This document shows, piece by piece, positions 9,035-18,258 of a stretch of DNA of 64,000 nt. Under the pieces are notes generated by a model. That model was not told the origin of the DNA, did no database searches, and saw only the letters and a program-made list of their open reading frames with translations. Position numbers and translations under genes: made by a program. Position 1 is the stretch's first letter, and the number at the start of each line of letters is the position of its first letter. The stretch comes from Bacteroidota bacterium (GTDB taxonomy: Bacteria; Bacteroidota; Bacteroidia; Bacteroidales; JAADJA01): contig JAHLKX010000004.1 of the NCBI GenBank assembly GCA_020444515.1, positions 490,491-554,490 of the forward strand. Reading direction: 5' to 3'.

Positions 9035-11167
9035 ATGAAAAGACTTTTTAGCTGGCTTTTCATATTAAGTCAATCCGTTTTCCTGGTAAACGCACAATGG
9101 CTTCCCCTGGAACCCTTTAACAACCTGACCTATTATTATCAGGATGCCAACAATAAGCAGATGATCATTATTGATAGTATGCTATACACTTGCAGGCACC
9201 AGGGTGTCGAAGGCCTGAATCTCATCACATGGGAACAAGATGAGTTTTGGTCGAATCATTATCCTGTCAGGAGAATTGTTCCCGATACTGGCGGCAAGTA
9301 TGTCTATTTAAAAGATAATGATTTCATTGGCCGTTATAATTATGAACTGCAGCAATACGTAAATATATGGCCTGACACCATGCCCTATACTCCTTTTTAT
9401 GATATCGATGTCAGTCCTGACGGAACACTGTGGGCGGTAACTTCCGGGACCTCTCCAAAAGTGATCAAATTCGATGGCGAAACCTGGTCTTTTTATCCCT
9501 ACCCCAGTTATTTGTATGGTGGGTTTGATGGAATTCAGACAGTGAGCGATACCCTGGCCTATATTTTAGGGGGTCCCAATCAATTCTTTGCCTTTCACAC
9601 TGGGGTATACGATTCTTTGTTCAGTGCGGGCGAATACTACCTGAAGGACTGGGATACAGATAATGAAGGGAATCTTTGGTTTGCAGCGGTTTCTCAGATA
9701 ATCCACATTTACAACGGCGAAGTTACTGTTTATGACACATCGAATTCCATTGTCGGTGATTTTGAGGTTTCTCTCTTGCGCATTGATAACAATGGGAATG
9801 TATGGGCGTCGGGAAACACCAATAAAGTGCTGAAATTTGACGGAAACACATGGATTGAATTTACGCTTCCTGATAACTTTACACAGATTGAAAATTTCGC
9901 TTTCGATGACGATGGATTTCCATGGCTGATTGCTCACCAGGGAATTGGCAGGAAACTTTACAAACTAACAGGTGGCTCATGGAACGCTTTGCCATTCGAT
10001 TTTTTTCCAATTAGAAATGCCACGGCCATTGGGCTATTAACACAATACAGCAACTATGGATATTTTGCATCCAACCAGGGGATTTTTAAAATAGGTATCA
10101 ATTCACAAAACATACTGAATTTTCAGGATTCCACTGAACTACCGCTTGCTGAACAGGCTAATTGTTTCTCAGAAAATATTACTTATCCAGAAAACAGCCC
10201 GGTATTTGGCACACCTGAGGGCGTTGGTGGAATTTATTATTTTAATAATGATTTGCTTCCCAACAAAAAGGTAAACTGCATTTGTCATGACAACGGCACC
10301 TACTACATTGCCACTGATAGTGGACTTGTAGCCTTTAACGGATTGATCTACACTTTTATCAATACTTCAAATTCACCATTGCCCTCTGATAAAATAACTT
10401 TTGTAACAACAGGTCACAATGGTTATTACAATGATAACGGACTTTATATTGGCACCGATCAGGGAATGGCCATATTAAAAAATGGTGAATGGCAAATCAT
10501 CGACAACAGCATAATACCCATTGACAATTTTTATGTCACCGGCATTGCCCCTCCAGCCTGGAATGAAACCATATACATTGTAACAATGGGAAATGGATTG
10601 GTGGTTCTGGATGAAAACGGTGATTATGAAATTCTGAATTCTGCCAACGGTCAACTGGAAGATGACTCTTTGACGTATGTTAAATTTATGGATCTATATG
10701 AGTGCGGGGCTTATATCGTTACCGGCACCTTACATCATGGCATTGGCTATTCAGAGGTCTGGTGGCCAGAATATTTCGAATATATTACAGATTTTATGGG
10801 AGAACCTATCGTTAACTCGACTTCGGCGGTTAGTGGTACCTGGGGAGAAATTTATATGATCCAGACCGATTCAAAATTTTTTATTCTGACACCCTGCGGA
10901 TCAACGCCCGAGATAAAGGAACAAAAACAACTGCAGTGGTTCATAAAGGGAAAACAACTGATCATTAACCTGCCCGAAACAACCTTGCACGCCAGGAGTC
11001 ACATTATACTGACAGATATCCTTGGACGAAGGGTGATCGATCAACAATCTGACATTCATGATATGCAGCTTAAGTTGAATATAGGTACGATGCCTACCGG
11101 CATCTACATTTTCAGCATCTCCAGTGGAAAAGGTCAATGGTCAGCCAAGGTAGTTATTAGCAGATAG
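9035..11167 (+). CDS. Secreted beta-propeller protein with T9SS sorting domain
   Basis: A 710-residue exported protein. A signal peptide (about 1-20) is followed by repeated propeller-type blades with motifs such as DNEGNLWFA, DNNGNVWASG and DDDGFPWLIA, as in the periplasmic sensor propellers of two-component regulators, but no histidine kinase or DNA-binding part follows. The last ~75 residues form a T9SS type A sorting domain: LTDILGRRV, then MPTGIYIFSIS, ending KVVISR. It is therefore predicted to cross the outer membrane and be anchored or released at the surface. Ligand unknown. It precedes aroQ by 40 bases, but aroQ has its own promoter-like box. Confidence 0.85.
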   Translation: MKRLFSWLFILSQSVFLVNAQWLPLEPFNNLTYYYQDANNKQMIIIDSMLYTCRHQGVEGLNLITWEQDEFWSNHYPVRRIVPDTGGKYVYLKDNDFIGRYNYELQQYVNIWPDTMPYTPFYDIDVSPDGTLWAVTSGTSPKVIKFDGETWSFYPYPSYLYGGFDGIQTVSDTLAYILGGPNQFFAFHTGVYDSLFSAGEYYLKDWDTDNEGNLWFAAVSQIIHIYNGEVTVYDTSNSIVGDFEVSLLRIDNNGNVWASGNTNKVLKFDGNTWIEFTLPDNFTQIENFAFDDDGFPWLIAHQGIGRKLYKLTGGSWNALPFDFFPIRNATAIGLLTQYSNYGYFASNQGIFKIGINSQNILNFQDSTELPLAEQANCFSENITYPENSPVFGTPEGVGGIYYFNNDLLPNKKVNCICHDNGTYYIATDSGLVAFNGLIYTFINTSNSPLPSDKITFVTTGHNGYYNDNGLYIGTDQGMAILKNGEWQIIDNSIIPIDNFYVTGIAPPAWNETIYIVTMGNGLVVLDENGDYEILNSANGQLEDDSLTYVKFMDLYECGAYIVTGTLHHGIGYSEVWWPEYFEYITDFMGEPIVNSTSAVSGTWGEIYMIQTDSKFFILTPCGSTPEIKEQKQLQWFIKGKQLIINLPETTLHARSHIILTDILGRRVIDQQSDIHDMQLKLNIGTMPTGIYIFSISSGKGQWSAKVVISR

Positions 11168-11184
11168 CATTCATTCAAAAAAAC

Positions 11185-11192
11185 TATTTTTG
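11185..11192 (+). promoter_or_regulatory. Candidate -7 box for aroQ
   Basis: TATTTTTG is a perfect TAnnTTTG box ending 15 bases before the aroQ ATG, so the 5' leader would be only about 8-11 bases. No -33 TTG is seen at the expected distance. Confidence 0.5.
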
Positions 11193-11207
11193 CACTAAAC
11201 TCATTCA

Positions 11208-11621
11208 ATGAACATCCTCATCATCAATGGCCCTAATTTGAACCTGCTCGGTAAACGGGAAACAAATATTTATGGCCATATGGGATTCGAAGATTACCTA
11301 ACGCAGCTTAGGAAAACTTTTCCAACCATTACAATTGATTATTTTCAAAGCAACATTGAGGGGGAACTGATCAATACATTACATGCGTCCGAAGGAAAAT
11401 TTGACGGGATCATCCTGAATGCCGGCGGTTACACCCATACTTCAGTTGCCATTGGGGATGCAGTTAAAGCCATCCATACCCCGGTTGTTGAGGTTCATAT
11501 TTCCAATATTTTTAGCCGGGAGGAATACCGTCATGTTTCCCTGATCGGCCCCAATGCGAAAGGCTCCATTATAGGATTTGGCCTTGATTCTTATCGCCTG
11601 GCTATATTAAGTTTTAACTGA
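11208..11621 (+). CDS. aroQ: 3-dehydroquinate dehydratase, type II
   Basis: A 137-residue enzyme of the shikimate pathway that converts 3-dehydroquinate to 3-dehydroshikimate; the type II form is a dodecamer. The N terminus INGPNLNLLGKRE, the catalytic loop tyrosine Y22 (IYGH), the NAGGYTHTS segment at 71-79 and the catalytic histidine H98 region (VEVHISN) are all present. The usual REP before the tyrosine loop reads RET here, a mild variation. The length is slightly short but complete. The end overlaps the tail of the convergent glycosyltransferase gene by 8 bases. Confidence 0.96.
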   Translation: MNILIINGPNLNLLGKRETNIYGHMGFEDYLTQLRKTFPTITIDYFQSNIEGELINTLHASEGKFDGIILNAGGYTHTSVAIGDAVKAIHTPVVEVHISNIFSREEYRHVSLIGPNAKGSIIGFGLDSYRLAILSFN

Positions 11622-12636
11622 AACGAGAAGGATCCAGATCGGTGAATTTCTTTTTCCTACGAAGAAAATACTCATATACCAGATTCCGGTTGTACATTTT
11701 AGTGACCCGGTAATGCTTTTCAGACTTTCGCTCTTTGCGCAATTGTGATATCCTGTAAAAATAAACCCAATGAGCTTTAGCTACTGCAAGCATATCATAG
11801 ATGCCACCATCAAATAAAAATTTGATAGCAGCAACACCATCCAGCACCAAACGATAAAATATCTTCAATCCAAAATGATGGGGTGGCAGATTTTTAAAGA
11901 TCATGATATTGTTATTGCGGATGTTGAGGTAGGTCTTGCGCCATGATCTTTTGGGAAGGGTACCGCCGCCCACATGGTAGACCATAGAGGCGGGACAATA
12001 CATTACCCGGAAGCCTCTGTTTTTTGCTCTCCAGCAAAAGTCGATCTCTTCCATGTGGGCAAAAAACCGTTCATCAAAACCACCCATCCTGATAAACTCC
12101 ACCGCCCTCACAAACATACAGGCACCGGTTGCCCAAAAAATTTCTGCAACATCGTCATATTGTCCCTGGTCTTCCTCAAGGGTTTGAAATAACCTTCCAC
12201 GACAAAATGGATACCCATATTTATCAATAAAGCCTCCTGCAGCGCCGGCATATTCAAATTTGTTCCGATCGTAATAGGACCTCAATTTGGGTTGACAGGC
12301 AATGATCTTTGGATCCGAATCCATGAGTTCGATCACAGGCTTGATCCAGTTTTTGGTTACCTCTATATCAGAATTTAGCAATACAAAATAATCAGCCGTG
12401 ATCTGCTTGAGGGCATCATTATACCCTTTGGCAAATCCGCCATTCAACTCATTTTGAATGATCCTGACCTGGGGAAAATGTGTTCGGAGGAAAGCAACCG
12501 AATCATCGGATGAATCATTATCAGCCACTATAATTTCAGCCTCTTTGCTGCTGTGATGGATTACTCCCGGCAAAAAGTCTTCAAGGAATTTTCGCCCGTT
12601 CCAGTTAAGAATCACGACTGCAACTTTGGTATCCAT
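11614..12636 (-). CDS. Glycosyltransferase family 2
   Basis: A 340-residue GT-A fold transferase. The N terminus VVILNWNGRKFLEDFLP is the classic nucleotide-sugar entry strand, DNDSSDDS follows, and LLNSDIEV (near 91-98) holds the metal-binding acidic motif. FFAHMEEIDFCWR is the ED-type acceptor/catalytic region of rhamnosyltransferase-like GT2 enzymes. The C-terminal 100 residues are basic with two hydrophobic stretches, suggesting membrane association. Substrate unknown; surface polysaccharide or cell-wall glycan assembly is the likely role. Single gene with its own -7 box. Confidence 0.92.
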   Translation of the reverse strand: MDTKVAVVILNWNGRKFLEDFLPGVIHHSSKEAEIIVADNDSSDDSVAFLRTHFPQVRIIQNELNGGFAKGYNDALKQITADYFVLLNSDIEVTKNWIKPVIELMDSDPKIIACQPKLRSYYDRNKFEYAGAAGGFIDKYGYPFCRGRLFQTLEEDQGQYDDVAEIFWATGACMFVRAVEFIRMGGFDERFFAHMEEIDFCWRAKNRGFRVMYCPASMVYHVGGGTLPKRSWRKTYLNIRNNNIMIFKNLPPHHFGLKIFYRLVLDGVAAIKFLFDGGIYDMLAVAKAHWVYFYRISQLRKERKSEKHYRVTKMYNRNLVYEYFLRRKKKFTDLDPSRFS

Positions 12637-12691
12637 CCAGCTATTGTTATTCGGTTTGAAGCCGGTAAAATTAAAGAAAAATCAGCACCAT

Positions 12692-12699
12692 CAAAATTA
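12692..12699 (-). promoter_or_regulatory. Candidate -7 box for the glycosyltransferase gene
   Basis: On the minus strand TAATTTTG matches TAnnTTTG about 55 bases upstream of the start at 12636. No -33 element at standard spacing. Confidence 0.42.
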
Positions 12700-12776
12700 A
12701 ATATCTTCGCCCAAGTATGAACGATTTTACAGAGAATAATATGATCCGATAAGCATGATTATTTGAATAGAAGGCA

Positions 12777-12805
12777 TTTGCCTTGTAATAAAATGGGTAT
12801 ATTTA
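12777..12805 (+). promoter_or_regulatory. Candidate promoter of the Mut7-C operon
   Basis: TTTG at 12777-12780 and TATATTTA at 12798-12805 (one mismatch to TAnnTTTG) are 17 bases apart. The gene starts 22 bases downstream. Confidence 0.4.
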
Positions 12806-12827
12806 CGCAAAACTATGCAACACTGAA

Positions 12828-13562
12828 ATGAAGATCACCCTCCGGTTTTATGAAGAACTGAATGATTTCATTCCCCCCGGGAAAAGGAAGCAACAGTTTG
12901 TTGTTGAATTGAACGGTAAAACCACTGTTAAGGATGTGATTGAATCGCAGGGCATACCCCACACCGAAGTAGACCTCATCCTGGTCAATGGCGAATCGGT
13001 ATCCTTTGACCATCAACCATTGGATGGAGACAAAATTTCGGTGTATCCCGTTTTTGAAAGCCTGGATATTTCGCCGATCAGTAAACTGCGTCCCCAACCG
13101 CTCCGTGATACGAAATTTATTTTGGATGTGCACCTCGGTAAACTGGCACGCAAACTCAGAATGATGGGCTTCGATACACTTTACCGGAATGATTTCGACG
13201 ATGATGAGATCATACACATTGCCTGCAAAGAAAAACGGATCATCCTGACCCGTGATATCGGTATCCTGAAACAAAAATCGGTGACCCATGGATATTTTGT
13301 TCGCTCCACGCAGGCGCATCAGCAACTGACAGAGATACTTGATCGGTTCGACCTGAACAACAAACTCCAACCCCTCAGCCGCTGCATCAATTGCAATGGC
13401 ACGATCATCCCTGTTTCCAAAGATAAAATCGCCCACCTCCTTCTGCCCAAAACCAAAACGTACTTTTCGGAGTTTTTCCAGTGTACCGGTTGCGGAAAGG
13501 TTTACTGGGAAGGTTCCCATTATGAACGGATGCTTCAACATGTTGAAACCATGATTAAATAA
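12828..13562 (+). CDS. Mut7-C RNase-like protein with N-terminal ubiquitin-like domain
   Basis: A 244-residue protein of the COG1656 type. Residues 1-80 form a ThiS/ubiquitin-like fold (Mut7-C_ub). Residues about 95-240 form the Mut7-C domain, a PIN-like putative RNase with acidic residues at D100 (FILDVHLG), D123-D126 and D143 (LTRDIG). A zinc ribbon is formed by C186, C189, C219 and C222. The ubiquitin-like end is not followed by a free Gly-Gly, so it is probably a structural domain rather than a sulfur carrier. Family members are thought to act on RNA, but the target is unknown. First gene of a run of closely spaced genes; five bases separate it from the next. Confidence 0.9.
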   Translation: MKITLRFYEELNDFIPPGKRKQQFVVELNGKTTVKDVIESQGIPHTEVDLILVNGESVSFDHQPLDGDKISVYPVFESLDISPISKLRPQPLRDTKFILDVHLGKLARKLRMMGFDTLYRNDFDDDEIIHIACKEKRIILTRDIGILKQKSVTHGYFVRSTQAHQQLTEILDRFDLNNKLQPLSRCINCNGTIIPVSKDKIAHLLLPKTKTYFSEFFQCTGCGKVYWEGSHYERMLQHVETMIK

Positions 13563-13567
13563 TACCT

Positions 13568-14104
13568 ATGCGAAAAATCATCTTGTATATAGCCCAAAGT
13601 CTGGATGGATACATCGCAAAAAGTGATGGTGATGTAAGCTGGCTGGAACAAATACCCAATCCCGATCAATCGGATTATGGATACAGGGCATTTTATGATA
13701 CCATTGACACCACGCTGATGGGTCGGAAAACCTTTGACCAGATCTGCAGTTTTGACATTCCTTTCCCATATGCTGATAAAACCAACTATGTGTTTACCCA
13801 TCATCCGAACCATGGGACGAAAGAACCGGTAAATTTTGTTTCAAAGAACCCCCTCAATCTGATTAACAACCTTAAAAAAACAAAGGGCAAAAACATCTGG
13901 CTTGTTGGGGGCAGCCAACTGAATACTTTTTTTCTGAAACATCAATTGATCGATGCATTGCGTCTTTTTATCATGCCCGTGGTTTTGGGCAGTGGAATCC
14001 CCCTTTTTCATAGCCTAAAACAACCCGCTTCCTTTGAGCTGATCGATCAACAACGTTTTTCATCAGGGGTTGTTGAGCTCATTTATCAGCTCAAAAAATC
14101 TTAA
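13568..14104 (+). CDS. RibD C-terminal / dihydrofolate reductase family protein
   Basis: A 178-residue cytosolic reductase of the DHFR-like superfamily. The start IILYIAQSLDGYIA matches the substrate-binding strand, TLMGRKTFDQI the NADPH-binding segment and IWLVGGSQL the central glycine motif, followed by LRLFIMPVVLGSGIPLF. Single-domain relatives (YyaP/YwjB type) are common and their substrate is not settled; they should not be equated with folA. Five bases downstream of the Mut7-C gene, so almost certainly cotranscribed with it. Confidence 0.9.
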   Translation: MRKIILYIAQSLDGYIAKSDGDVSWLEQIPNPDQSDYGYRAFYDTIDTTLMGRKTFDQICSFDIPFPYADKTNYVFTHHPNHGTKEPVNFVSKNPLNLINNLKKTKGKNIWLVGGSQLNTFFLKHQLIDALRLFIMPVVLGSGIPLFHSLKQPASFELIDQQRFSSGVVELIYQLKKS

Positions 14105-14186
14105 TTCAAATTTTATTTTACGGCATAAATCTATGGTATAACTGGGTTGATTTTGTATCTTTACATCAACTCCAATCGCATGAACC

Positions 14187-15194
14187 GTGAAAGAGTCGTT
14201 ATTTTATTCCGTTGGAAAGGAGAACAGGGTCCATTGCACCTTATGCCCTCATCATTGTGTTATCAAACCAGGCAAGCGGGGCATATGCCGGGTCAGGAAG
14301 AACGATGCCGGAAAACTCATCAGCGAAAACTACAGCCGGGTTTCCTCCGTTGGGTTTGATCCCATTGAAAAAAAACCGCTGTATCATTTTCATCCCGGCC
14401 AAATCATCTTTTCGGTGGGGAGTATCGGCTGCAACCTGCACTGTCAATTCTGTCAAAACTGGGAAATTTCGCAAAGCAGTTGTGACGATTTTGAATACAT
14501 GACGACCATCGCTCCTGACAAGATCATCGAAATGGCCAGTGACAGACCCGATAATATCGGTATCGCCTATACCTATAATGAGCCCGCCGTTTGGTATGAA
14601 TATATGATGGATATAGCAAATTTGGCTGGGGATACAGGCTTAAAAAATGTGATGGTCTCCAATGGGTTTATCAACCCTGAACCACTCCAAAAGCTGATCC
14701 CCTTCATGGATGCTTTTAGCATCGACTTAAAAGCTTTCACCGAACAATTCTACCTGCAACTGACCAACTCCCGTTTGCAACCCATTCTGGATGCACTCAA
14801 ACAAATACGCAAAAGCGGTAAACATCTTGAAATCACAAACCTGGTCATTACCAATCAGAATGACAACCCTGATGATTTTGAGGCCATGGTCGACTGGATA
14901 GCTAATGAATTGGGAGAAGAAACGGTGCTGCATATATCCCGGTATTACCCCACTTACAAACTCAATGACCCTACCACCCCCGAAAAAACCCTGAACCATT
15001 TTTATGAAATAGCTTCCCGGAGGCTTGACCATGTATTTTTAGGCAACCTGCGAAGCAACCGCGGACAGGATACGACTTGTCCTCAATGTAAGACAATCGC
15101 CATCCTTCGCTCAGGATACACTACCCGCATCGTTGGATTGGATGAGCAGGGAAACTGCAAAAACTGTGGCAACAATGTTATCAAATTCATATAA
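14187..15194 (+). CDS. amrS: AmmeMemoRadiSam-type radical SAM protein
   Basis: A 335-residue radical SAM enzyme. The N-terminal cysteine group C17, C20, C24 and C34 (CTLCPHHC and RGICRVR) is followed by the SAM cluster motif C82-x3-C86-x2-C89 (GCNLHCQFCQNWE), the usual signature of AmrS and its PflA-like relatives. A C-terminal zinc-ribbon-like pair (CPQC, CKNC) ends the protein. The reaction is unknown; the family name comes from frequent association with AMMECR1 and Memo proteins, which are not visible in this window. The gap before it is 82 bases and holds a weak TATCTTTA box at 14156; 16 bases separate it from the next gene. Confidence 0.9.
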   Translation: MKESLFYSVGKENRVHCTLCPHHCVIKPGKRGICRVRKNDAGKLISENYSRVSSVGFDPIEKKPLYHFHPGQIIFSVGSIGCNLHCQFCQNWEISQSSCDDFEYMTTIAPDKIIEMASDRPDNIGIAYTYNEPAVWYEYMMDIANLAGDTGLKNVMVSNGFINPEPLQKLIPFMDAFSIDLKAFTEQFYLQLTNSRLQPILDALKQIRKSGKHLEITNLVITNQNDNPDDFEAMVDWIANELGEETVLHISRYYPTYKLNDPTTPEKTLNHFYEIASRRLDHVFLGNLRSNRGQDTTCPQCKTIAILRSGYTTRIVGLDEQGNCKNCGNNVIKFI

Positions 15195-15210
15195 ATTTAA
15201 TCCATAGTCC

Positions 15211-16122
15211 ATGAAAATTCAAATCATCCTTATTTTGATGTTCCTTTCACCGGCATTGCATTCAGAATTAATGGCTCAAAATAACCTCAGCCTGCTGGAT
15301 GAGGGTAAAATGTGGAGTACGGTGGAGTTTTGGTGGACTCCATCCGGTCCGCATTTCACAACCTATAATAAAATTGCGGATGATACACTGATCAATGATA
15401 CCCTCTATAAAAAAATATGGGAGGCAAAAGACCCAGCTGCTTTAGAATGGGAGATGGTTGGATTTATACGCAAGGAAGGAAATACCTACTTTTTGCGTGA
15501 CTTAAATAACGATGAAGGTTTGATTTATAACTTTGATCTTATTCCGGGAGATACTGTGACGGTGTATAATCCATTAATGTTTGGAAACACCTCATGGATA
15601 TCTTATGTAGAAGATGTTGACTCTGTTTTGATAGAACCGCTGGGAGAATACAGAAAACAGCTCAGAATGTCAGGAAATACAGAATTGGATGAATATTGGA
15701 TTGAGGGCATTGGCAGTCATGCCGGAATAGTAAAAAGTACCTTTTATATATTTTATCTTACGGGTGGAGGTTCAGAATTATTATGTGTATGGGAAGGTGA
15801 TCAAAAGATATTTGATAATGAAAACTTCGATTATTGTTATGATTCAACTGTTGGTCTGCATGAAACAGATCATTCTTCGGATGTGCTGTCAATTGTTCCA
15901 GTTCCCCTGATTGATGATGGTTTCATTCATATCGGAAATTTAACAGGTAAGCAATCAAAGATTGAAATTATAACGATATATGGTCAAAATATACTTGATC
16001 GGCAGGTTTATGCTGGTGATCAGATAAGGATTTCAAAAGGCGATTTCCAATCCGGATTATTCCTGGTTAGATTAATTTCCGATGGGAACTTACGAGCAAT
16101 AAAAAAACTAATCGTTCAATAA
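15211..16122 (+). CDS. T9SS cargo protein of unknown function
   Basis: A 303-residue secreted protein. A signal peptide (about 1-22, ending LMAQ) leads into a beta-rich region of about 190 residues with no domain I recognise, of the kind found in many short Bacteroidota T9SS proteins. The last ~75 residues are a type A sorting domain (IITIYGQNIL, FQSGLFLVRLIS, ending KLIVQ). Located in a tight run between amrS and a TfoX_C gene, with one base between its stop and the next start. Confidence 0.8.
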   Translation: MKIQIILILMFLSPALHSELMAQNNLSLLDEGKMWSTVEFWWTPSGPHFTTYNKIADDTLINDTLYKKIWEAKDPAALEWEMVGFIRKEGNTYFLRDLNNDEGLIYNFDLIPGDTVTVYNPLMFGNTSWISYVEDVDSVLIEPLGEYRKQLRMSGNTELDEYWIEGIGSHAGIVKSTFYIFYLTGGGSELLCVWEGDQKIFDNENFDYCYDSTVGLHETDHSSDVLSIVPVPLIDDGFIHIGNLTGKQSKIEIITIYGQNILDRQVYAGDQIRISKGDFQSGLFLVRLISDGNLRAIKKLIVQ

Positions 16123-16123
16123 C

Positions 16124-16402
16124 ATGGAAAAACTATCCTCCCTCCCCAATATTGGTAAAACTCTGGAAGAAAAACTCATGCAAGCCGGTATTCAAACCCC
16201 TGAGGATTTATTGAAAGCTGGCAGTGAAAATGCTTTGCTTCGCATCCGGGCTTTTGATGATTCAGCTTGCTTCAATATGCTTTGTGCGCTCGAGGGCGCC
16301 ATTCAGGGAATCCGATGGCACGGCCTGCCCGGGGAAAGAAAAGAAGAATTAAAACAGTTCCTGAAAATGAATCAAATACACTTGACACCCATAAATAAAT
16401 AA
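16124..16402 (+). CDS. TfoX/Sxy C-terminal domain protein
   Basis: A 92-residue protein that is essentially one TfoX_C domain: LPNIGKTLEEKLMQAGI at 7-23 is a helix-hairpin-helix-like motif, followed by the ALLRIRAF and ALEGAIQGIRWHGL segments of the family. In gammaproteobacteria TfoX regulates competence through a two-domain protein; standalone C-terminal domains like this are widespread in Bacteroidota, probably bind DNA or another protein, and have no known role. It is wedged between two T9SS cargo genes with gaps of 1 and 2 bases, so it is translated with them. Confidence 0.88.
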   Translation: MEKLSSLPNIGKTLEEKLMQAGIQTPEDLLKAGSENALLRIRAFDDSACFNMLCALEGAIQGIRWHGLPGERKEELKQFLKMNQIHLTPINK

Positions 16403-16404
16403 TC

Positions 16405-18144
16405 ATGAGAAAACATTTTATCCTTATACCGGCAATCCTGATGTCCGTTTTTACTTTTGCTCAAACCACTTTTACGCAAGTTACAACAGGTGATCTGGTA
16501 AATGACGGCGGTTGGAATTACGGCATGTGCTGGGCCGATTTCAACACCGACGGGTATCCCGACCTGTTTGTGGCCAATAACGATGGCGACAACGGCAAAC
16601 TGAATTTTCTTTATCTCAACAATGGTGACGGCACCTTTGAAAGGGTCACCGACGGGCAGGTGGTGTCTAACGGGGGCAGCTCCTATGCCTGCTGTGCTGC
16701 CGATATCAACTGGGACTTTTATCCCGATCTGTTCGTGGCCAATCACAACGAGAATAACTTTTTATACCTGGGAAACGGTGACGGAACGTTCGAAAAAGTC
16801 ACGACAGGGCCGGTGGTTTCCAATGGAGGTAAGTCGGTGGGATGCGCTTTCGCCGATTACGACCAGGACGGCTGGCTTGACCTGTTTGTTGTCAACCGTG
16901 ACCAGCCCAATTTTCTATACCATGGAACAGGAAACGGCGAATTTACAAAGATCACCAGCGGTGTCCTGGTTTCCGAATCGGCCAACTCCAGTGGCTGTGC
17001 CTGGGGCGATTATGACAATGACGGTTTCCCTGACCTGTATGTTGCCAATTCAGGAACATTAAGCCACCTGTATCACAATGAAGGAGGAACTTTTTCGATG
17101 GTTGACCAGGCCCCTTTTAATGCTGACATTTCAAGTTGCTCCGGTGCAAGCTGGGGCGATTGTGACAACGATGGGGACCTCGACCTGTTTGTGTCAACCG
17201 GTCAGTTAGGAACCTATGTCAATTGGTTTTACATCAATAATGGCAATGGTACTTTCACAAAAGTTACCGACAGCCCGCTGGTCAATGAAGCCAACTGGGC
17301 TTCCGGCAGTGCATGGGGTGATTACGATAAGGACGGCGACCTCGACCTGGCCGTTGGCGGATACGATGGTAACAACATGCTTTTTGAAAACGACGGTACA
17401 GGCGTTTTCACGAAACTGTCCAACAACGCTTTTATCAATGATGCCAGTTATACCGAAGGACTTGCCTGGGCAGATGTGGATATTGATGGCGACCTCGATA
17501 TCTTCACAGCCAAGAACAATTATTTTGGCGGAAACAACTCCTTCTTCCTGAACGATGGAAACGAAAATAACTGGTTGCGGGTCACACTGGACCCCATGCT
17601 GAACCTGAGCGCTAACAATGGTGATGCCATTGGGGCCATCATCATAGCCTGGGCCACCATCAGCGGACAAGAAGTGATGCAATACCGGGAAATCAGCTCA
17701 CAAACGGGCGGCGGTCAGGCCGGACAAAATGAGATTCCCCAGTTCTTTGGGTTGGGCGATGCTGCGACTGTGGATTCCATGCATGTATTCTTTGCAGGGG
17801 ATACTTTTAAAGCTTATGATGTCGAAGTCAATCAAAACTATGTTTTCGACATCGGAACGGCAGCGGTGCAAGAAGTAAGCGGAACGGATGCTTTTAATAT
17901 TTATCCAAACCCGGCCGGGGACTATATCTGGATTGCAAGCAACACCATAATTGCTCAAGGCCTTATTCAACTGGTAAGCATTGAAGGAAAAATTCTGATC
18001 CAAAAAGAGATACCTGATTTCCCTAAAACAGAAAGCATGAAGATTGATCTGGCCGGTGCGGGGGTAACGCTGCAGCCCGGTATATACCTGTTAAAACTGA
18101 CAAACCGGTCCAAATCCTTCACACAAAAGGTAATGATTGAATAA
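16405..18144 (+). CDS. CRTAC1/ASPIC-UnbV family VCBS-repeat protein, T9SS cargo
   Basis: A 579-residue secreted protein. After the signal peptide (about 1-20) there are seven FG-GAP/VCBS-type repeats, each with a calcium-loop-like DxDxDGxxDL core (for example FNTDGYPDLFVANN and YDKDGDLDLAVGG). The segment at about 390-485 matches the ASPIC/UnbV domain that follows such repeats in the CRTAC1 family. A type A sorting domain ends the protein (FNIYPNPAGDYIWI, LQPGIYLLKLTN). Likely a calcium-binding surface propeller. The GC content looks higher than in the neighbouring cargo gene at 15211. It follows the TfoX_C gene by 2 bases. Confidence 0.88.
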   Translation: MRKHFILIPAILMSVFTFAQTTFTQVTTGDLVNDGGWNYGMCWADFNTDGYPDLFVANNDGDNGKLNFLYLNNGDGTFERVTDGQVVSNGGSSYACCAADINWDFYPDLFVANHNENNFLYLGNGDGTFEKVTTGPVVSNGGKSVGCAFADYDQDGWLDLFVVNRDQPNFLYHGTGNGEFTKITSGVLVSESANSSGCAWGDYDNDGFPDLYVANSGTLSHLYHNEGGTFSMVDQAPFNADISSCSGASWGDCDNDGDLDLFVSTGQLGTYVNWFYINNGNGTFTKVTDSPLVNEANWASGSAWGDYDKDGDLDLAVGGYDGNNMLFENDGTGVFTKLSNNAFINDASYTEGLAWADVDIDGDLDIFTAKNNYFGGNNSFFLNDGNENNWLRVTLDPMLNLSANNGDAIGAIIIAWATISGQEVMQYREISSQTGGGQAGQNEIPQFFGLGDAATVDSMHVFFAGDTFKAYDVEVNQNYVFDIGTAAVQEVSGTDAFNIYPNPAGDYIWIASNTIIAQGLIQLVSIEGKILIQKEIPDFPKTESMKIDLAGAGVTLQPGIYLLKLTNRSKSFTQKVMIE

Positions 18145-18258
18145 TCATCAAATTTGCACGCTAAACCGCTTTCCGGTTAAATTGTTTGTTAACCGGCATG
18201 GGAACAAATAAAACATCTGAGAAACTAAAAACGTTGTATTATTTTAATAACCACCCCA

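Noticed and set aside
12813..13541. Long open frame of 242 codons on the minus strand
   Set aside because: It lies fully antisense to the Mut7-C gene, which has recognisable domains, cysteines and acidic residues; the antisense product has no family resemblance.
16124..16402. Competence regulator TfoX
   Set aside because: Only the C-terminal domain is present, so the name TfoX and a competence role are not justified.
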